NCBI RefSeq assembly: GCF_009755815.1
Contig: NZ_WRPK01000013.1
Span: 124,001 to 188,000, forward strand
Reading direction: 5' to 3'
Source of the DNA: Flavisphingomonas formosensis
Lineage (GTDB): Bacteria > Pseudomonadota > Alphaproteobacteria > Sphingomonadales > Sphingomonadaceae
Length of the DNA: 64,000 nt
The position numbers and the translations under genes are program-made. This document shows, piece after piece, positions 26,440-34,083 of this stretch. Positions within the stretch are counted from its first letter, which is position 1; the number at the start of each line of letters is the position of its first letter. The notes beneath the pieces are model-generated. The model was not told where the DNA came from. It saw only the letters and a list, made by a program, of their open reading frames with translations, and made no database searches.

Positions 26440-27411
26440 ATGCGTGATGCCCCCAACCGTCGTGCCGGCCGCAAGGGTGCGGGCGAAGATCGTCAGACCG
26501 ACAACCGGACAAACCTCTATGACGAGGTGACCGCCCGGATCGTCACCGAGCTGGAAGCCGGTCGGCTGCCGTGGGTCCAGCCTTGGGGATCGAGCGGCAG
26601 CGCCGGGCCGGCCCTGCCGCGCAACGCGCTGACCGCCCGCAACTATTCCGGCGTCAACGTCTTGATCCTCTGGGGCGCGGTCATCGAACATGGCTGGCCC
26701 TCGCAATCGTGGCTGACCTTCCGGCAGGCGCAGGAAGCGGGCGGGTGCGTTCGCAAGGGCGAGCATGGCGTGACCGTCGTCTATGCCGACCGCTTCACCC
26801 CTGAGGCCGAGAAGGAGCGCGCCTCCCGCGATGGCGACGAGGCCAAGGCGGTGCCCTTCCTCAAGCGCTTCACCGTCTTCAATGTCGCGCAATGCGAGGG
26901 TCTTCGCGCCGGGCTGGCATCTGATCCCGCACCGCTCCCCGAGCGGGAGATCGTGCCGGTTGCCGAGGAAGTGATCGCCGCATCGGGCGTCGATTTCCAC
27001 ATCGGCGGCGACCGCGCTTTCTATGTGCCCGCGCTCGATTTCGTGCAGGTGCCCCCGCAGCCCGCTTTCTTCGAGCAGATCAACTATTATCGGACCTGCC
27101 TCCATGAACTGACCCACGCGACCGGCCACGCCAAGCGCTTGGGCCGCGATCTCACCAACAGCTTCGGGAGCAAGGATTATGCGCGGGAAGAACTGATCGC
27201 CGAGATGGGATCGGCGTTCCTCTGCGCCGCGCTTGGCATCGTCCCCACCGTCCGTCATGCCGACTATATCGGCACTTGGCTGGAGGTGTTGCGCGAGGAC
27301 AATCGCGCGATCTTCCGCGCGGCGAGCGCCGCCACCAAAGCCGCCGAATGGCTGCTTGCCCGCCATCGCGAGGCACAGGCGGCGCGGGCAGAAGGGAGGC
27401 TGGCGGCATGA
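26440..27411 (+). CDS. ArdC family antirestriction protein / zincin
   Basis: A 323-residue ArdC-type protein: an N-terminal ssDNA-binding domain (YDEVTARIVTELEAGRLPWVQPW, RNYSGVNVLILW, FRQAQEAGGCVRKGEHGVTVVYAD) and a C-terminal metalloprotease-like domain with HELTH in CLHELTHATGHAKRL. ArdC proteins protect incoming single-stranded DNA during conjugation. The ATG at 26440 follows AGAGGA; an upstream in-frame TTG is less likely. It overlaps the DUF2958 gene by four bases and is the first of a three-gene ICE maintenance run. Confidence 0.93.
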   Translation: MRDAPNRRAGRKGAGEDRQTDNRTNLYDEVTARIVTELEAGRLPWVQPWGSSGSAGPALPRNALTARNYSGVNVLILWGAVIEHGWPSQSWLTFRQAQEAGGCVRKGEHGVTVVYADRFTPEAEKERASRDGDEAKAVPFLKRFTVFNVAQCEGLRAGLASDPAPLPEREIVPVAEEVIAASGVDFHIGGDRAFYVPALDFVQVPPQPAFFEQINYYRTCLHELTHATGHAKRLGRDLTNSFGSKDYAREELIAEMGSAFLCAALGIVPTVRHADYIGTWLEVLREDNRAIFRAASAATKAAEWLLARHREAQAARAEGRLAA

Positions 27412-27830
27412 TGCTCCTCCTCACCCCAGAACTCCGCCAGACCCTTCGCACCAACGCGGTCCTGCGCGAAATGCACGCCCGCCGAGACCTTCCCGAGCCC
27501 GACCCGTGCCCGGTGGTCAAATTTTTCAATCCCATCGGCGCTGCGACGTGGCTCGCGACCGAACTTGACCGCGATGGCGATACCTTGTTCGGCTTGGCCG
27601 ATCTTGGCTTCGGATGCCCGGAACTCGGCTCGTTCAGCCTGTCCGAGATCGAGGCGGTGCGCCTGCCGTTCGGCCTGGGCATCGAGCGCGACGTCGGTTT
27701 TGAAACGCCGCACCCTCTGTCTGTCTGGGCGGAAACCGCGCGCCGCGCCGGATCGATCCTCCACGCCCAAAGCCTTCTCTGGCGCGTCGATCCGACGCCG
27801 GACCCCGAGCTTCCGTCAAGCGGCGGATGA
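27408..27830 (+). CDS. DUF2958 domain protein
   Basis: A 140-residue protein with the DUF2958 pattern: MLLLTPELRQTLRTNAVL, PDPCPVVKFFNPIGAATWLATELD, LFGLADLGFGCPELGSFSL, LPFGLGIERD. The family is small, of unknown function, and nearly always found in conjugative elements next to ardC and parB genes, as here. ATG codons at 27408 and 27411 are both possible; the first overlaps the ardC stop. There is no catalytic motif to suggest an activity. Confidence 0.92.
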   Translation: MMLLLTPELRQTLRTNAVLREMHARRDLPEPDPCPVVKFFNPIGAATWLATELDRDGDTLFGLADLGFGCPELGSFSLSEIEAVRLPFGLGIERDVGFETPHPLSVWAETARRAGSILHAQSLLWRVDPTPDPELPSSGG

Positions 27831-27915
27831 CGCAGGCGGCCGTTCGCCGCCATCCGAAAACCGGTCCGCCAACCCCGGAAAGAGCGACGGACCGGCACTC
27901 ACAAGGAGTTGTGCC

Positions 27916-29670
27916 ATGACACTCGTTTTCATCGCCCAAGACAAGCTGTCCGTCAGCAAAACCAACATGCGCTATGGCAAGAAGGCGCCCGATGTGACCG
28001 ACATCCTGCCAACTGTCCGCAAGCGTGGCGTCATCCAGACCCTGCTGGTCCGCCCCAATTGCGAGGAGGGGCATTTCGAGATCGTCGCCGGATCGCGCCG
28101 CTTCCACGCCGCGCAGATCGTCGCGCAGGAAACCGGCGAGGCCGAGCCGCTGCCCTGCCGCATCCTCGCAGATACCGACGACGCCGCCATCGAGGCATCG
28201 ATGATCGAGAATCTGGCGCGGCTCGACGCCGACGAGGTCACCCAGTGGGAAACCTTCACCCGGCTGGTCAAGGAAGGCCGCGACGTTGCCGACATCGCCG
28301 CAACCTTCGGGCTTCCCGACCTCACTATCCAGCGGGTGCTGGCGCTCGGTAATCTGCTCCCGCGTGTTCGGAGCCTCTACGCAGCGGAGAAGATCGACCG
28401 CGCGACCGTCCGCCACCTGACCCTCGGGAGCAAGAGCCAGCAAAAGGCATGGCTGGCGCTGTTCGACGACCCTAATGCCTATGTCCCGACCGGCCATCAG
28501 TTGAAGGCTTGGCTGTTCGGCGGGCAATCGATCCCGGCCAAGTTCGCGCTGTTCGACCTCGACAGCTTCAAGGGAGCGACCGTCGCCGACCTGTTCGGCG
28601 ACGACCGCTATTTCGCCGATGCCGATGCCTTCTGGGCCGCGCAGAATGCGGCCATCGAAGCCCGCCGCGCCGCCTATCTGGGGGACGGCTGGAGCGATGT
28701 GGTGATCGTACCGCCGTCCGAACATTTCCAGACGTGGGAGCACGAGAAAGCCCCCAAACGCAAAGGCGGGCGGGTCTATATCGATGTCCGCAGCAACGGC
28801 GAGGTGACCTTCCACGAAGGTTATATCACCCGCAAGGAAGCGCAGCGCGTCGCGCGCGGCGCTGCCCCGGAGGCGGTAAAGGTCGCCCGGCCCGAGGTGA
28901 CTTCGACGATGCAGACCTATCTCGACCTGCACCGTCATGCCGCCGCTCGCGCCGCTTTGCTCGGGCATCCGGGCATTGCACTGCGCCTGATGGTCGCCCA
29001 CACCATCGGCGGTTCGCACCTATGGCGGGTGACACCAGAGCCGCAGACGACGCGCAACGACGAGGTTCGCGAAAGCCTCGAAACCAGCCGCGCCGAGACG
29101 GTTTTCGACGAGCGCCGCCGCGCGGTGCTGGCGGTGCTCGGCTTCTCGCCCGAGGAACCGACCGTGACCGGCGGCAACGGCGACGACTATGGAGTGGCGC
29201 ACCTGTTCCTGCGTCTGATCGAGTTGCCTGACCCGGTGATTATGGAGATTATCACGGTCATCATGGGCGAAACGCTGGCGAGCGGAAGCGCCGCCGTCGC
29301 GGCGGTCGGCACCCAGATCGGCGTCGACATGGCCGATTGGTGGCAGGCGGACGAAGCCTTCTTCGAGTTGATCCGTGACAAGGAGGTGCTGGGCGAGATC
29401 GTCGGTGAGGTGGCGGGGAATACCGTCGCCACTGCCAACGCGGGCGAGAAGACCAAGACCTTGAAGCGCATCGTCCGCGACCATCTCGACGGCGCGGAGG
29501 GAAGGACTAAGGTCGAACGCTGGGTGCCGAAATGGCTGGCCTTCCCGGCGTCGGCCTACACCACGCGCGGCGGGGTCGGCACCGTCGCCGCCCACGCCAA
29601 GGTCGAGGCGGCGCGGACCCCCGCGCCGGACCCCGACGAATGCCATGAGCCGTTAAAGCAGGCGGCGTAA
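27916..29670 (+). CDS. parB: ParB/RepB/Spo0J family protein
   Basis: A 584-residue ParB-like protein. The N-terminal nuclease/CTPase-type ParB domain shows VRKRGVIQTLLVRPN, EIVAGSRRFHAAQ and ASMIENLARLDADEVTQWETF, followed by the helix-turn-helix DIAATFGLPDLTIQRVLALG. The long C-terminal half is of a type typical of ICE- and plasmid-borne ParB proteins next to ardC. It has an AAGGAG ribosome site. No parA is adjacent, so its role may be DNA binding on the element instead of classical partitioning. Confidence 0.92.
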   Translation: MTLVFIAQDKLSVSKTNMRYGKKAPDVTDILPTVRKRGVIQTLLVRPNCEEGHFEIVAGSRRFHAAQIVAQETGEAEPLPCRILADTDDAAIEASMIENLARLDADEVTQWETFTRLVKEGRDVADIAATFGLPDLTIQRVLALGNLLPRVRSLYAAEKIDRATVRHLTLGSKSQQKAWLALFDDPNAYVPTGHQLKAWLFGGQSIPAKFALFDLDSFKGATVADLFGDDRYFADADAFWAAQNAAIEARRAAYLGDGWSDVVIVPPSEHFQTWEHEKAPKRKGGRVYIDVRSNGEVTFHEGYITRKEAQRVARGAAPEAVKVARPEVTSTMQTYLDLHRHAAARAALLGHPGIALRLMVAHTIGGSHLWRVTPEPQTTRNDEVRESLETSRAETVFDERRRAVLAVLGFSPEEPTVTGGNGDDYGVAHLFLRLIELPDPVIMEIITVIMGETLASGSAAVAAVGTQIGVDMADWWQADEAFFELIRDKEVLGEIVGEVAGNTVATANAGEKTKTLKRIVRDHLDGAEGRTKVERWVPKWLAFPASAYTTRGGVGTVAAHAKVEAARTPAPDPDECHEPLKQAA

Positions 29671-29678
29671 CACCTGTA

Positions 29679-29696
29679 GGCGGGCTTCGGCCCGCC
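29679..29696 (+). terminator. Hairpin after parB
   Basis: GGCGGGC-TTCG-GCCCGCC, a perfect 7-bp stem with a stable TTCG tetraloop, lies 9 bases after the parB stop. No T-run follows. It probably ends or protects the ardC-DUF2958-parB transcript. Confidence 0.65.
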
Positions 29697-29817
29697 CATC
29701 CTTCACCCCAAATATCGGCTGCGCGCCTCCGCCGTTCCGGCGTCGGCGCGCGGTATCGTTTGCTGGGGTGGCGAGCTTCGGCGAGGACACTCCGCCCGTT
29801 ATGCAGTAGAGCATTAG

Positions 29818-30786
29818 GTGTTCGACCCCGGGGGAAGACGTGTGCTCCAAGCGACAGACGAAGAAGTTTCCGAGATTACCGACTATGTCGAATGGCGGGC
29901 GCCCGATCTCAAAGTCACTTTCTGCCAGAAAATCTATAGCGAGTGTGTGCTCAGCCATCGGCACGATGTCTGGGACGTCCACACCACCAAGGATCGCTGG
30001 TGGGTGATCACCAACCCGACCAACCTCTACTCGCAGGCCATGTTTCCCAACATGGATTTGGCGATGACATTCCATATCGGCCTCATGTTGCGCGTGCCGC
30101 GCTCCGAAAAGACGCCGATAAGCGCCGGGCAGATCGAACCCTTCGCCAAGGCTTTCGAGGCCGCCGCCGCAGCCCACGATGCGCTCGGACAGGCGCACAA
30201 GGTGGCCGACTATCAAACCGTCGGTGTCCGTTGTCGCGAAGCGTTGCTCGCCTTCACCGCGATCGCGCAAGTGGCGATACCCTGGACGAGTGCCGACGAG
30301 CCGCCGAAGAAAAGCGACTTCAAAGCTTGGATCGACCACATCTGCGCGGCTTCCCTCGCCGGCGAAACCAACAAGCACCGGCGCCAGTTGTTCAAGACTC
30401 AGGCGGACGCCGCCTGGACGTTCGTCAACTGGCTAACGCACACGACGACCTCCAACTGGCACGATGCCGAAGCCGCCGTGTCGGCCACCGAAGCCGTGAT
30501 TTCCCACTGCACCAACGCCGCGACGCTTCACATTCGCGGCGTCCCGAACGAATGTCCTCAATGCGGTGATCATCGCCTGACACCGCTCAGGGCTGAAAAT
30601 CCCGATGACGCGGAGGAGGTCTGGGAGCGAGCGTTCTGCACGGCCTGTGAATGGATGGGGAACCCCGTGCGGATCACCGAGCAGCCGGTCGCGATCATTT
30701 CCAGGACCGAACGGCCCGCCGAAGACGAGTGCGTGATCCCGACCGTCCCGCTGCGCAAACTCACCAAACCGGGCGAAGACGAGTAG
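29818..30786 (+). CDS. Hypothetical protein with C-terminal zinc ribbon, 322 aa
   Basis: I do not recognise the N-terminal ~240 residues. They are soluble, with regions such as ERVLSHRHDVWDVHTTKDRWW-like aromatics (WDVHTTKDRWWVITNPTNLY) and a helical stretch around residues 105-230. A four-cysteine zinc-ribbon follows (CPQCGDH and, after 31 residues, CTACEW). Start appears to be GTG at 29818. It stands alone between parB and DUF736. Similar proteins occur as cargo in proteobacterial genomes, but function is unknown. Confidence 0.65.
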   Translation: MFDPGGRRVLQATDEEVSEITDYVEWRAPDLKVTFCQKIYSECVLSHRHDVWDVHTTKDRWWVITNPTNLYSQAMFPNMDLAMTFHIGLMLRVPRSEKTPISAGQIEPFAKAFEAAAAAHDALGQAHKVADYQTVGVRCREALLAFTAIAQVAIPWTSADEPPKKSDFKAWIDHICAASLAGETNKHRRQLFKTQADAAWTFVNWLTHTTTSNWHDAEAAVSATEAVISHCTNAATLHIRGVPNECPQCGDHRLTPLRAENPDDAEEVWERAFCTACEWMGNPVRITEQPVAIISRTERPAEDECVIPTVPLRKLTKPGEDE

Positions 30787-30831
30787 CGACCGCCGTTCGA
30801 AGCGCGGTCGCGTCCTAAGATCGTGGCCCAC

Positions 30832-31050
30832 TTATCGTGATGTCCGGCGAATGACGATCTTGTCGCCGCAGCAGATCGAGCAGATGTCCTTGCGCCGCTC
30901 GAATCCGGGCGCGCCGGCGAGCTCGCGCGACTTGTGATTGGCGTGTTGGCGCACCGAGAGATCGAGCTTTTCGGCGATGCAATCGTCGCAGATCGGCGCG
31001 GGCGATAGCCTCTCAATCAACGCGCGAACCCGCTCCAATACTGTTGCCAT
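30832..31050 (-). CDS. Small cysteine-rich (zinc-binding) protein, 72 aa
   Basis: The 72-residue product has two cysteine pairs (ICDDC and ICSICC), a probable zinc-binding site, and a basic central stretch (RQHANHKSREL) suggesting nucleic-acid contact. The ATG at 31050 follows a GGGGGAACGG ribosome site. It converges on the zinc-ribbon hypothetical gene and is divergent from DUF736. Function unknown. A similar helix-zinc architecture occurs in small ICE regulators. Confidence 0.65.
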   Translation of the reverse strand: MATVLERVRALIERLSPAPICDDCIAEKLDLSVRQHANHKSRELAGAPGFERRKDICSICCGDKIVIRRTSR

Positions 31051-31308
31051 CCGTTCCCCCCTGATCACGCCTGCCGCATCAGCCGCTTAATCGATTGGCT
31101 GGTCTGGCAGCGATCCGTCTCGATCCGCAATGGCAATGCCGAACTTTCTTCCCCGGCCGCTTCGCGGCCTCCTCGCGCAACAAGAAAGCCCGGCCCTGCC
31201 ATCCTCCGCTGAACGCTGCGGCCCTCCGGGTGCGGACCGCCCGTACCGATGCCGGTCGACCGCCATCGAAGCCGCACTGGCGCGGCAGCGATGAATAGGA
31301 GAAGCATC

Positions 31309-31608
31309 ATGGCACAGATCGGTTCGTTCACCCGCGGTGAAAACGGCGTCTACACCGGCGAAATCCGCACGCTGACGTTGCGCGTCAAGGCAACCATCAA
31401 GCCCGTCGAACGCGACAACGATAAATCGCCCGACTACCGCGTCAGCGCCGGCGGTGTTGAATTCGGTGCCGGCTGGAGCAAGGCCGCGCGCGACACTGGC
31501 GCCGAATATCTCGGTCTCAAGCTCGACGACCCGTCGTTTCCGGCCCCGATCTACGCCAACCTGACCCAAGGCGACAACGGCGAGCACAAGCTCATCTGGT
31601 CGCGTTGA
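31309..31608 (+). CDS. DUF736 family protein
   Basis: A 99-residue protein with the family pattern MAQIGSFTRGENGVYTGEI, TLTLRVKATIKPV, PDYRVSAGGVEFGAGWSKA and YLGLKLDDPSFPAPIYANL. DUF736 proteins are a hallmark of alpha-proteobacterial conjugative plasmids and ICEs, and their function is not established. It has a strong ribosome site (AGGAG). It is followed at once by a strong terminator, so it is a separate transcription unit from rdfS. Confidence 0.95.
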   Translation: MAQIGSFTRGENGVYTGEIRTLTLRVKATIKPVERDNDKSPDYRVSAGGVEFGAGWSKAARDTGAEYLGLKLDDPSFPAPIYANLTQGDNGEHKLIWSR

Positions 31609-31616
31609 CCTCCCGA

Positions 31617-31645
31617 CCCCGCGCGCCACGGCGCGCGGGGGTTTT
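31617..31645 (+). terminator. Rho-independent terminator after DUF736
   Basis: A perfect 10-bp stem (CCCCGCGCGC / GCGCGCGGGG) with a 4-base loop, followed by GTTTTCTTC, starts 8 bases after the DUF736 stop. It insulates the rdfS operon from upstream transcription. Confidence 0.9.
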
Positions 31646-31657
31646 CTTCAATTTTCT

Positions 31658-31702
31658 GGCGGGTGTGTCGAAATCGACCATCGCGATTCCGACACTCCCG
31701 CC
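31658..31702. promoter_or_regulatory. Large inverted repeat in the rdfS leader
   Basis: Arms GGCGGGTGTGTCG (31658-31670) and CGACACTCCCGCC (31690-31702) match at 12 of 13 positions, with a further inner AATCG/CGATT pairing. It lies between the DUF736 terminator and rdfS, 70 bases before the rdfS start. It is a candidate site for FseA activation of rdfS, or another cis element of the transfer region. Confidence 0.55.
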
Positions 31703-31772
31703 TCGCGGTCGCACCCGTCACTTCCGTTGCCAGCGGCGGCCATTCGCCGTCTCCCGGAACAACGGACACCCC

Positions 31773-32012
31773 ATGGACAGCGACGACGACATCTCCCGTG
31801 CGAACCGCGCCAAGCGCGGCTCTCCCTATCTCAACACCGATCAGGCAGCCGCTTATTTGAAGATCTCGGGTCGCCTGTTGAGGCGGCTCAGGCGGGCCGG
31901 CAAAGGCCCGGCGTCCCGCCACCACAGCCGCTTCATTCAATATCATATCGACGACCTCGACGCCTGGTCGAAGGCGAAGATGAGCGCAGGAGCACACCAT
32001 GACGACGCGTGA
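31773..32012 (+). CDS. rdfS: RdfS-like excisionase (helix-turn-helix)
   Basis: A 79-residue protein with an excisionase/MerR-type helix-turn-helix: YLNTDQAAAYLKISGRLLRRLRRAGKGP, then HHSRFIQYHIDDLDAW. It starts the run rdfS - S26 peptidase - transglycosylase - relaxase, the same order as rdfS to rlxS in ICEMlSymR7A. There RdfS directs IntS to excise the element. The next gene overlaps it by 14 bases. The upstream 130 bases carry a large inverted repeat and must hold its promoter, the expected target of FseA. Confidence 0.85.
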   Translation: MDSDDDISRANRAKRGSPYLNTDQAAAYLKISGRLLRRLRRAGKGPASRHHSRFIQYHIDDLDAWSKAKMSAGAHHDDA

Positions 32013-32607
32013 CGCGCGCCGCGGCGACACGCCGCTCCTCGCCTGGGGCGACCAACTGCGCGCCCGGAAGCAGCGGCGTCGGCGGCTCGGCCGGCGCGTC
32101 GGGATCGCCGGCATCGGCATCAGCATCCTCGGCTTGACCATCGCCTTCCCGCCGCTCCCGCGTCTCGTCTGGAACGCTAGCGCCAGCGCGCCGATCGGCC
32201 TCTATTCGGTCACGCCGAACGCCTCGATCGAGGCGGGGGACATGGTGATCGCGCGCGTGCCGGACCCGTGGCGGCTGCTCGCGGCCAAACGGCGTTATAT
32301 CCCCGCCAATGTCCCGCTGGTGAAGCATGTCGCAGCGGCAGCGGGGGACGAAGTCTGCGCGCTCGGGCATGAGATTTTCGTCAACGGCCGGTGGCTCGCC
32401 GAGCGCCGCCAGGCCGATGGCGAGCATCGCCCGATGCCTTGGTGGACCGGTTGCGTGCGGCTGCGCGGGCGCCAGCTCTTCCTGTTGATGACCCAGAGCC
32501 CGACCTCGTTCGATGGCCGCTACTTCGGCATCACCGAGGGCCATCAGGTGATTGGCAAGGCGCGGCTGCTATGGGCGAAGCCGGCCAAAGGCTTCAACGA
32601 TGAGTAA
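31999..32607 (+). CDS. traF: TraF-type S26 signal peptidase
   Basis: A 202-residue conjugative S26 peptidase. One membrane segment (GIAGIGISILGLTIAFPPLP) precedes the catalytic-serine motif SASAPIGLY (Ser63), and the general-base lysine is Lys109 in VPLVKHVAAAAGDEVC. TraF proteins process and often cyclise the pilin TrbC. ATG after CAGGAG. It overlaps rdfS at its start and the transglycosylase at its end, so excision and pilus maturation genes share one transcript. Confidence 0.93.
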   Translation: MTTRDARRGDTPLLAWGDQLRARKQRRRRLGRRVGIAGIGISILGLTIAFPPLPRLVWNASASAPIGLYSVTPNASIEAGDMVIARVPDPWRLLAAKRRYIPANVPLVKHVAAAAGDEVCALGHEIFVNGRWLAERRQADGEHRPMPWWTGCVRLRGRQLFLLMTQSPTSFDGRYFGITEGHQVIGKARLLWAKPAKGFNDE

Positions 32608-33235
32608 CCATCGTTGGAAGGGCGGCGGAGGGGCGCTGACTCGGCTGATCCCGACGGCGCTGTTCCTGGCGACATCGCCAGCGCGGGCCGACGCTGTCGA
32701 TCAATGGCGCCCGTTGATCGAGGAAGCCTCGACCCGCTTCGCCATTCCGACGAGCTGGATCGAACAGGTGATCCGCGCCGAGAGCCGGGGTCTCACCACG
32801 CTTGGCGGCCACCCGATCCGTAGCCGGGCCGGTGCGATGGGCCTGATGCAGCTGATGCCCGCGACCTGGCAGCAGATGCGCACGCAACTCGGACTCGGCA
32901 CCAATCCGGATGATCCGCGCGATAATATCCTCGCCGGCACCTGCTTCCTCCGGCTCATGTACGACCGGTTCGGATATCCCGGTCTGTTCGGTGCCTATAA
33001 TGCTGGACCCGGCGCCTACGCGGCCTATCTCGCCGGCAGAAGGCAGCTTCCAGACGAGACAACCGCCTATCTGGCATCCGTCGGGAGCGCTGCGGTGACG
33101 GGGCCAACTGTGCCCGGACCAGCGCCGGCACCCCCGATGTTCATCGTTCGCCGCGATGTCGCGTCCGAGCGTCTGGCCTCCGATCAGCCGGGCGGACAGA
33201 ATATGCTGTTCGTGGTTCGAAAGGACGTCCCATGA
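32600..33235 (+). CDS. Lytic transglycosylase (TrbN-like)
   Basis: A 211-residue exported protein. The signal peptide ends near TSPARADA. The SLT domain shows IEQVIRAESRG with the catalytic glutamate, GAMGLMQLMPATWQQM, and the NILAGTCFLR and FGAYNAGPGAYAAYL motifs. It opens peptidoglycan for assembly of the conjugation channel. Its start overlaps traF by eight bases. The C-terminal ~55 residues are proline-rich and variable. Confidence 0.93.
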   Translation: MSNHRWKGGGGALTRLIPTALFLATSPARADAVDQWRPLIEEASTRFAIPTSWIEQVIRAESRGLTTLGGHPIRSRAGAMGLMQLMPATWQQMRTQLGLGTNPDDPRDNILAGTCFLRLMYDRFGYPGLFGAYNAGPGAYAAYLAGRRQLPDETTAYLASVGSAAVTGPTVPGPAPAPPMFIVRRDVASERLASDQPGGQNMLFVVRKDVP

Positions 33236-33281
33236 CGGCGAGCGTTGGAGGGGCTCGTCTCGATAGGCCCAGCATGACGGC

Positions 33282-33399
33282 TGGCGGAGCGGCTCTCAAG
33301 GCCCGTGGGTGCCCCCCAATTTTCTTCGAAAATCGGTTCCCCCCACGTCCGCTTCGCGGCGCTTCGCTTCGCTACGCGGCCCTGACAGCCGCTCCGCCA
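33282..33399. repeat. Nested inverted repeats, candidate oriT or control region
   Basis: A perfect 13-bp inverted repeat (TGGCGGAGCGGCT at 33282-33294, AGCCGCTCCGCCA at 33387-33399) encloses a second one, ATTTTC-TTC-GAAAAT (33319-33333), itself flanked by CCCCCC tracts. It fills the non-coding gap between the transglycosylase and the next small gene. Nested repeats next to a relaxase gene are typical of transfer origins; no nick site can be named. Confidence 0.45.
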
Positions 33400-33441
33400 C
33401 CCGTCGTCTTCACGCTGCTCTCGCTGAGGAGAGCAGAAACG

Positions 33442-33810
33442 ATGGAGATGATCATGGGCATGTTTCAACCCATTTCGGTAGCGTCTGACCGCGTGATGGC
33501 AGCGCTGATATCGGGGCTGGAGATCGAGTTCGGGCACGATGTCGCAGATGCGTTGGCGCAACGATTTCTCGGGGCCGAAGAGAGTGATTTCCTCTGGGAT
33601 GCGCGAGAGATGGAGCGCTGGATCGGCGCTTATGAGAGCATCGACGAGGATGAAATCGACCTGGATGGGGTGCGGATTTGCGGGCGACTGGACGGCAAAT
33701 GGTTCGTCGCTGTGGTGATCGTCGATGGCGATGGAAACCCGCATGGCCTGATGGGAAAGCGCACATTCGGGCTGCGCAAAGCGGCACTGGCGGCATTTGC
33801 GGATGCCTGA
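33442..33810 (+). CDS. Hypothetical protein, 122 aa
   Basis: A 122-residue acidic protein starting at an ATG behind GAGGAGAGC. The longer open frame upstream runs through the inverted-repeat region and looks non-coding. Visible parts are a helical N-terminus (MAALISGLEIEFGHDVADAL), an acidic patch (YESIDEDEIDLDG) and a beta-rich end (GKWFVAVVIVDGDGNPHGL). No family recognised. It lies between transglycosylase and relaxase and ends at a strong terminator. A relaxase accessory role is possible but unsupported. Confidence 0.7.
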   Translation: MEMIMGMFQPISVASDRVMAALISGLEIEFGHDVADALAQRFLGAEESDFLWDAREMERWIGAYESIDEDEIDLDGVRICGRLDGKWFVAVVIVDGDGNPHGLMGKRTFGLRKAALAAFADA

Positions 33811-33827
33811 AAACGCACACATTTCGG

Positions 33828-33869
33828 GCCGGGATTCGGTGTCGCATCGGCACCGTGTCCCGGCTTTTT
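33828..33869 (+). terminator. Rho-independent terminator before the relaxase leader
   Basis: Stem GCCGGGA / TCCCGGC with an inner CGGTG / CACCG stem and a run TTTTTCTTT, 17 bases after the preceding stop codon. It separates the rdfS-traF-transglycosylase-hypothetical run from rlxS, which must have its own promoter downstream. Confidence 0.9.
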
Positions 33870-34083
33870 CTTTGAGCCGAGGGGACTGGGCGGGGGAAAA
33901 GGAAGGGAGAAAGCGAAAGCAAGAGAAAGGCAATGCCTCCAAGGCATTGCTAAGTGGTTGTCTGCACATCGTTTTCTTACGAGACAGACCGTCCTGCGCG
34001 CGAGACATGCGCGTGAAGATTGGCGGAAATTCGCCATTTCTGCGCGGCAATCGCGAGATTCGCCGGCCTGCGGACGCTCGGCG
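33870..34083. promoter_or_regulatory. Purine-rich leader of the relaxase gene with inverted repeats
   Basis: This 214-base region is A/G-rich (unlike its surroundings) up to about 33930. It then carries GCAATGCC-tccaa-GGCATTGC (33930-33950), a perfect 8-bp dyad, and a weaker TGGCG/CGCCA dyad at 34021-34036. It must contain the rlxS promoter and is a second candidate for the transfer origin. Confidence 0.4.

Noticed and set aside
33282-33399. Arms of the inverted repeat share CCGCTCCGCCA with the tRNA-Ser 3' fragment at 63741-63751
   Set aside because: Only 11 bases of GC-rich sequence, no T-loop sequence next to them, and they form part of an inverted repeat; probably coincidence.
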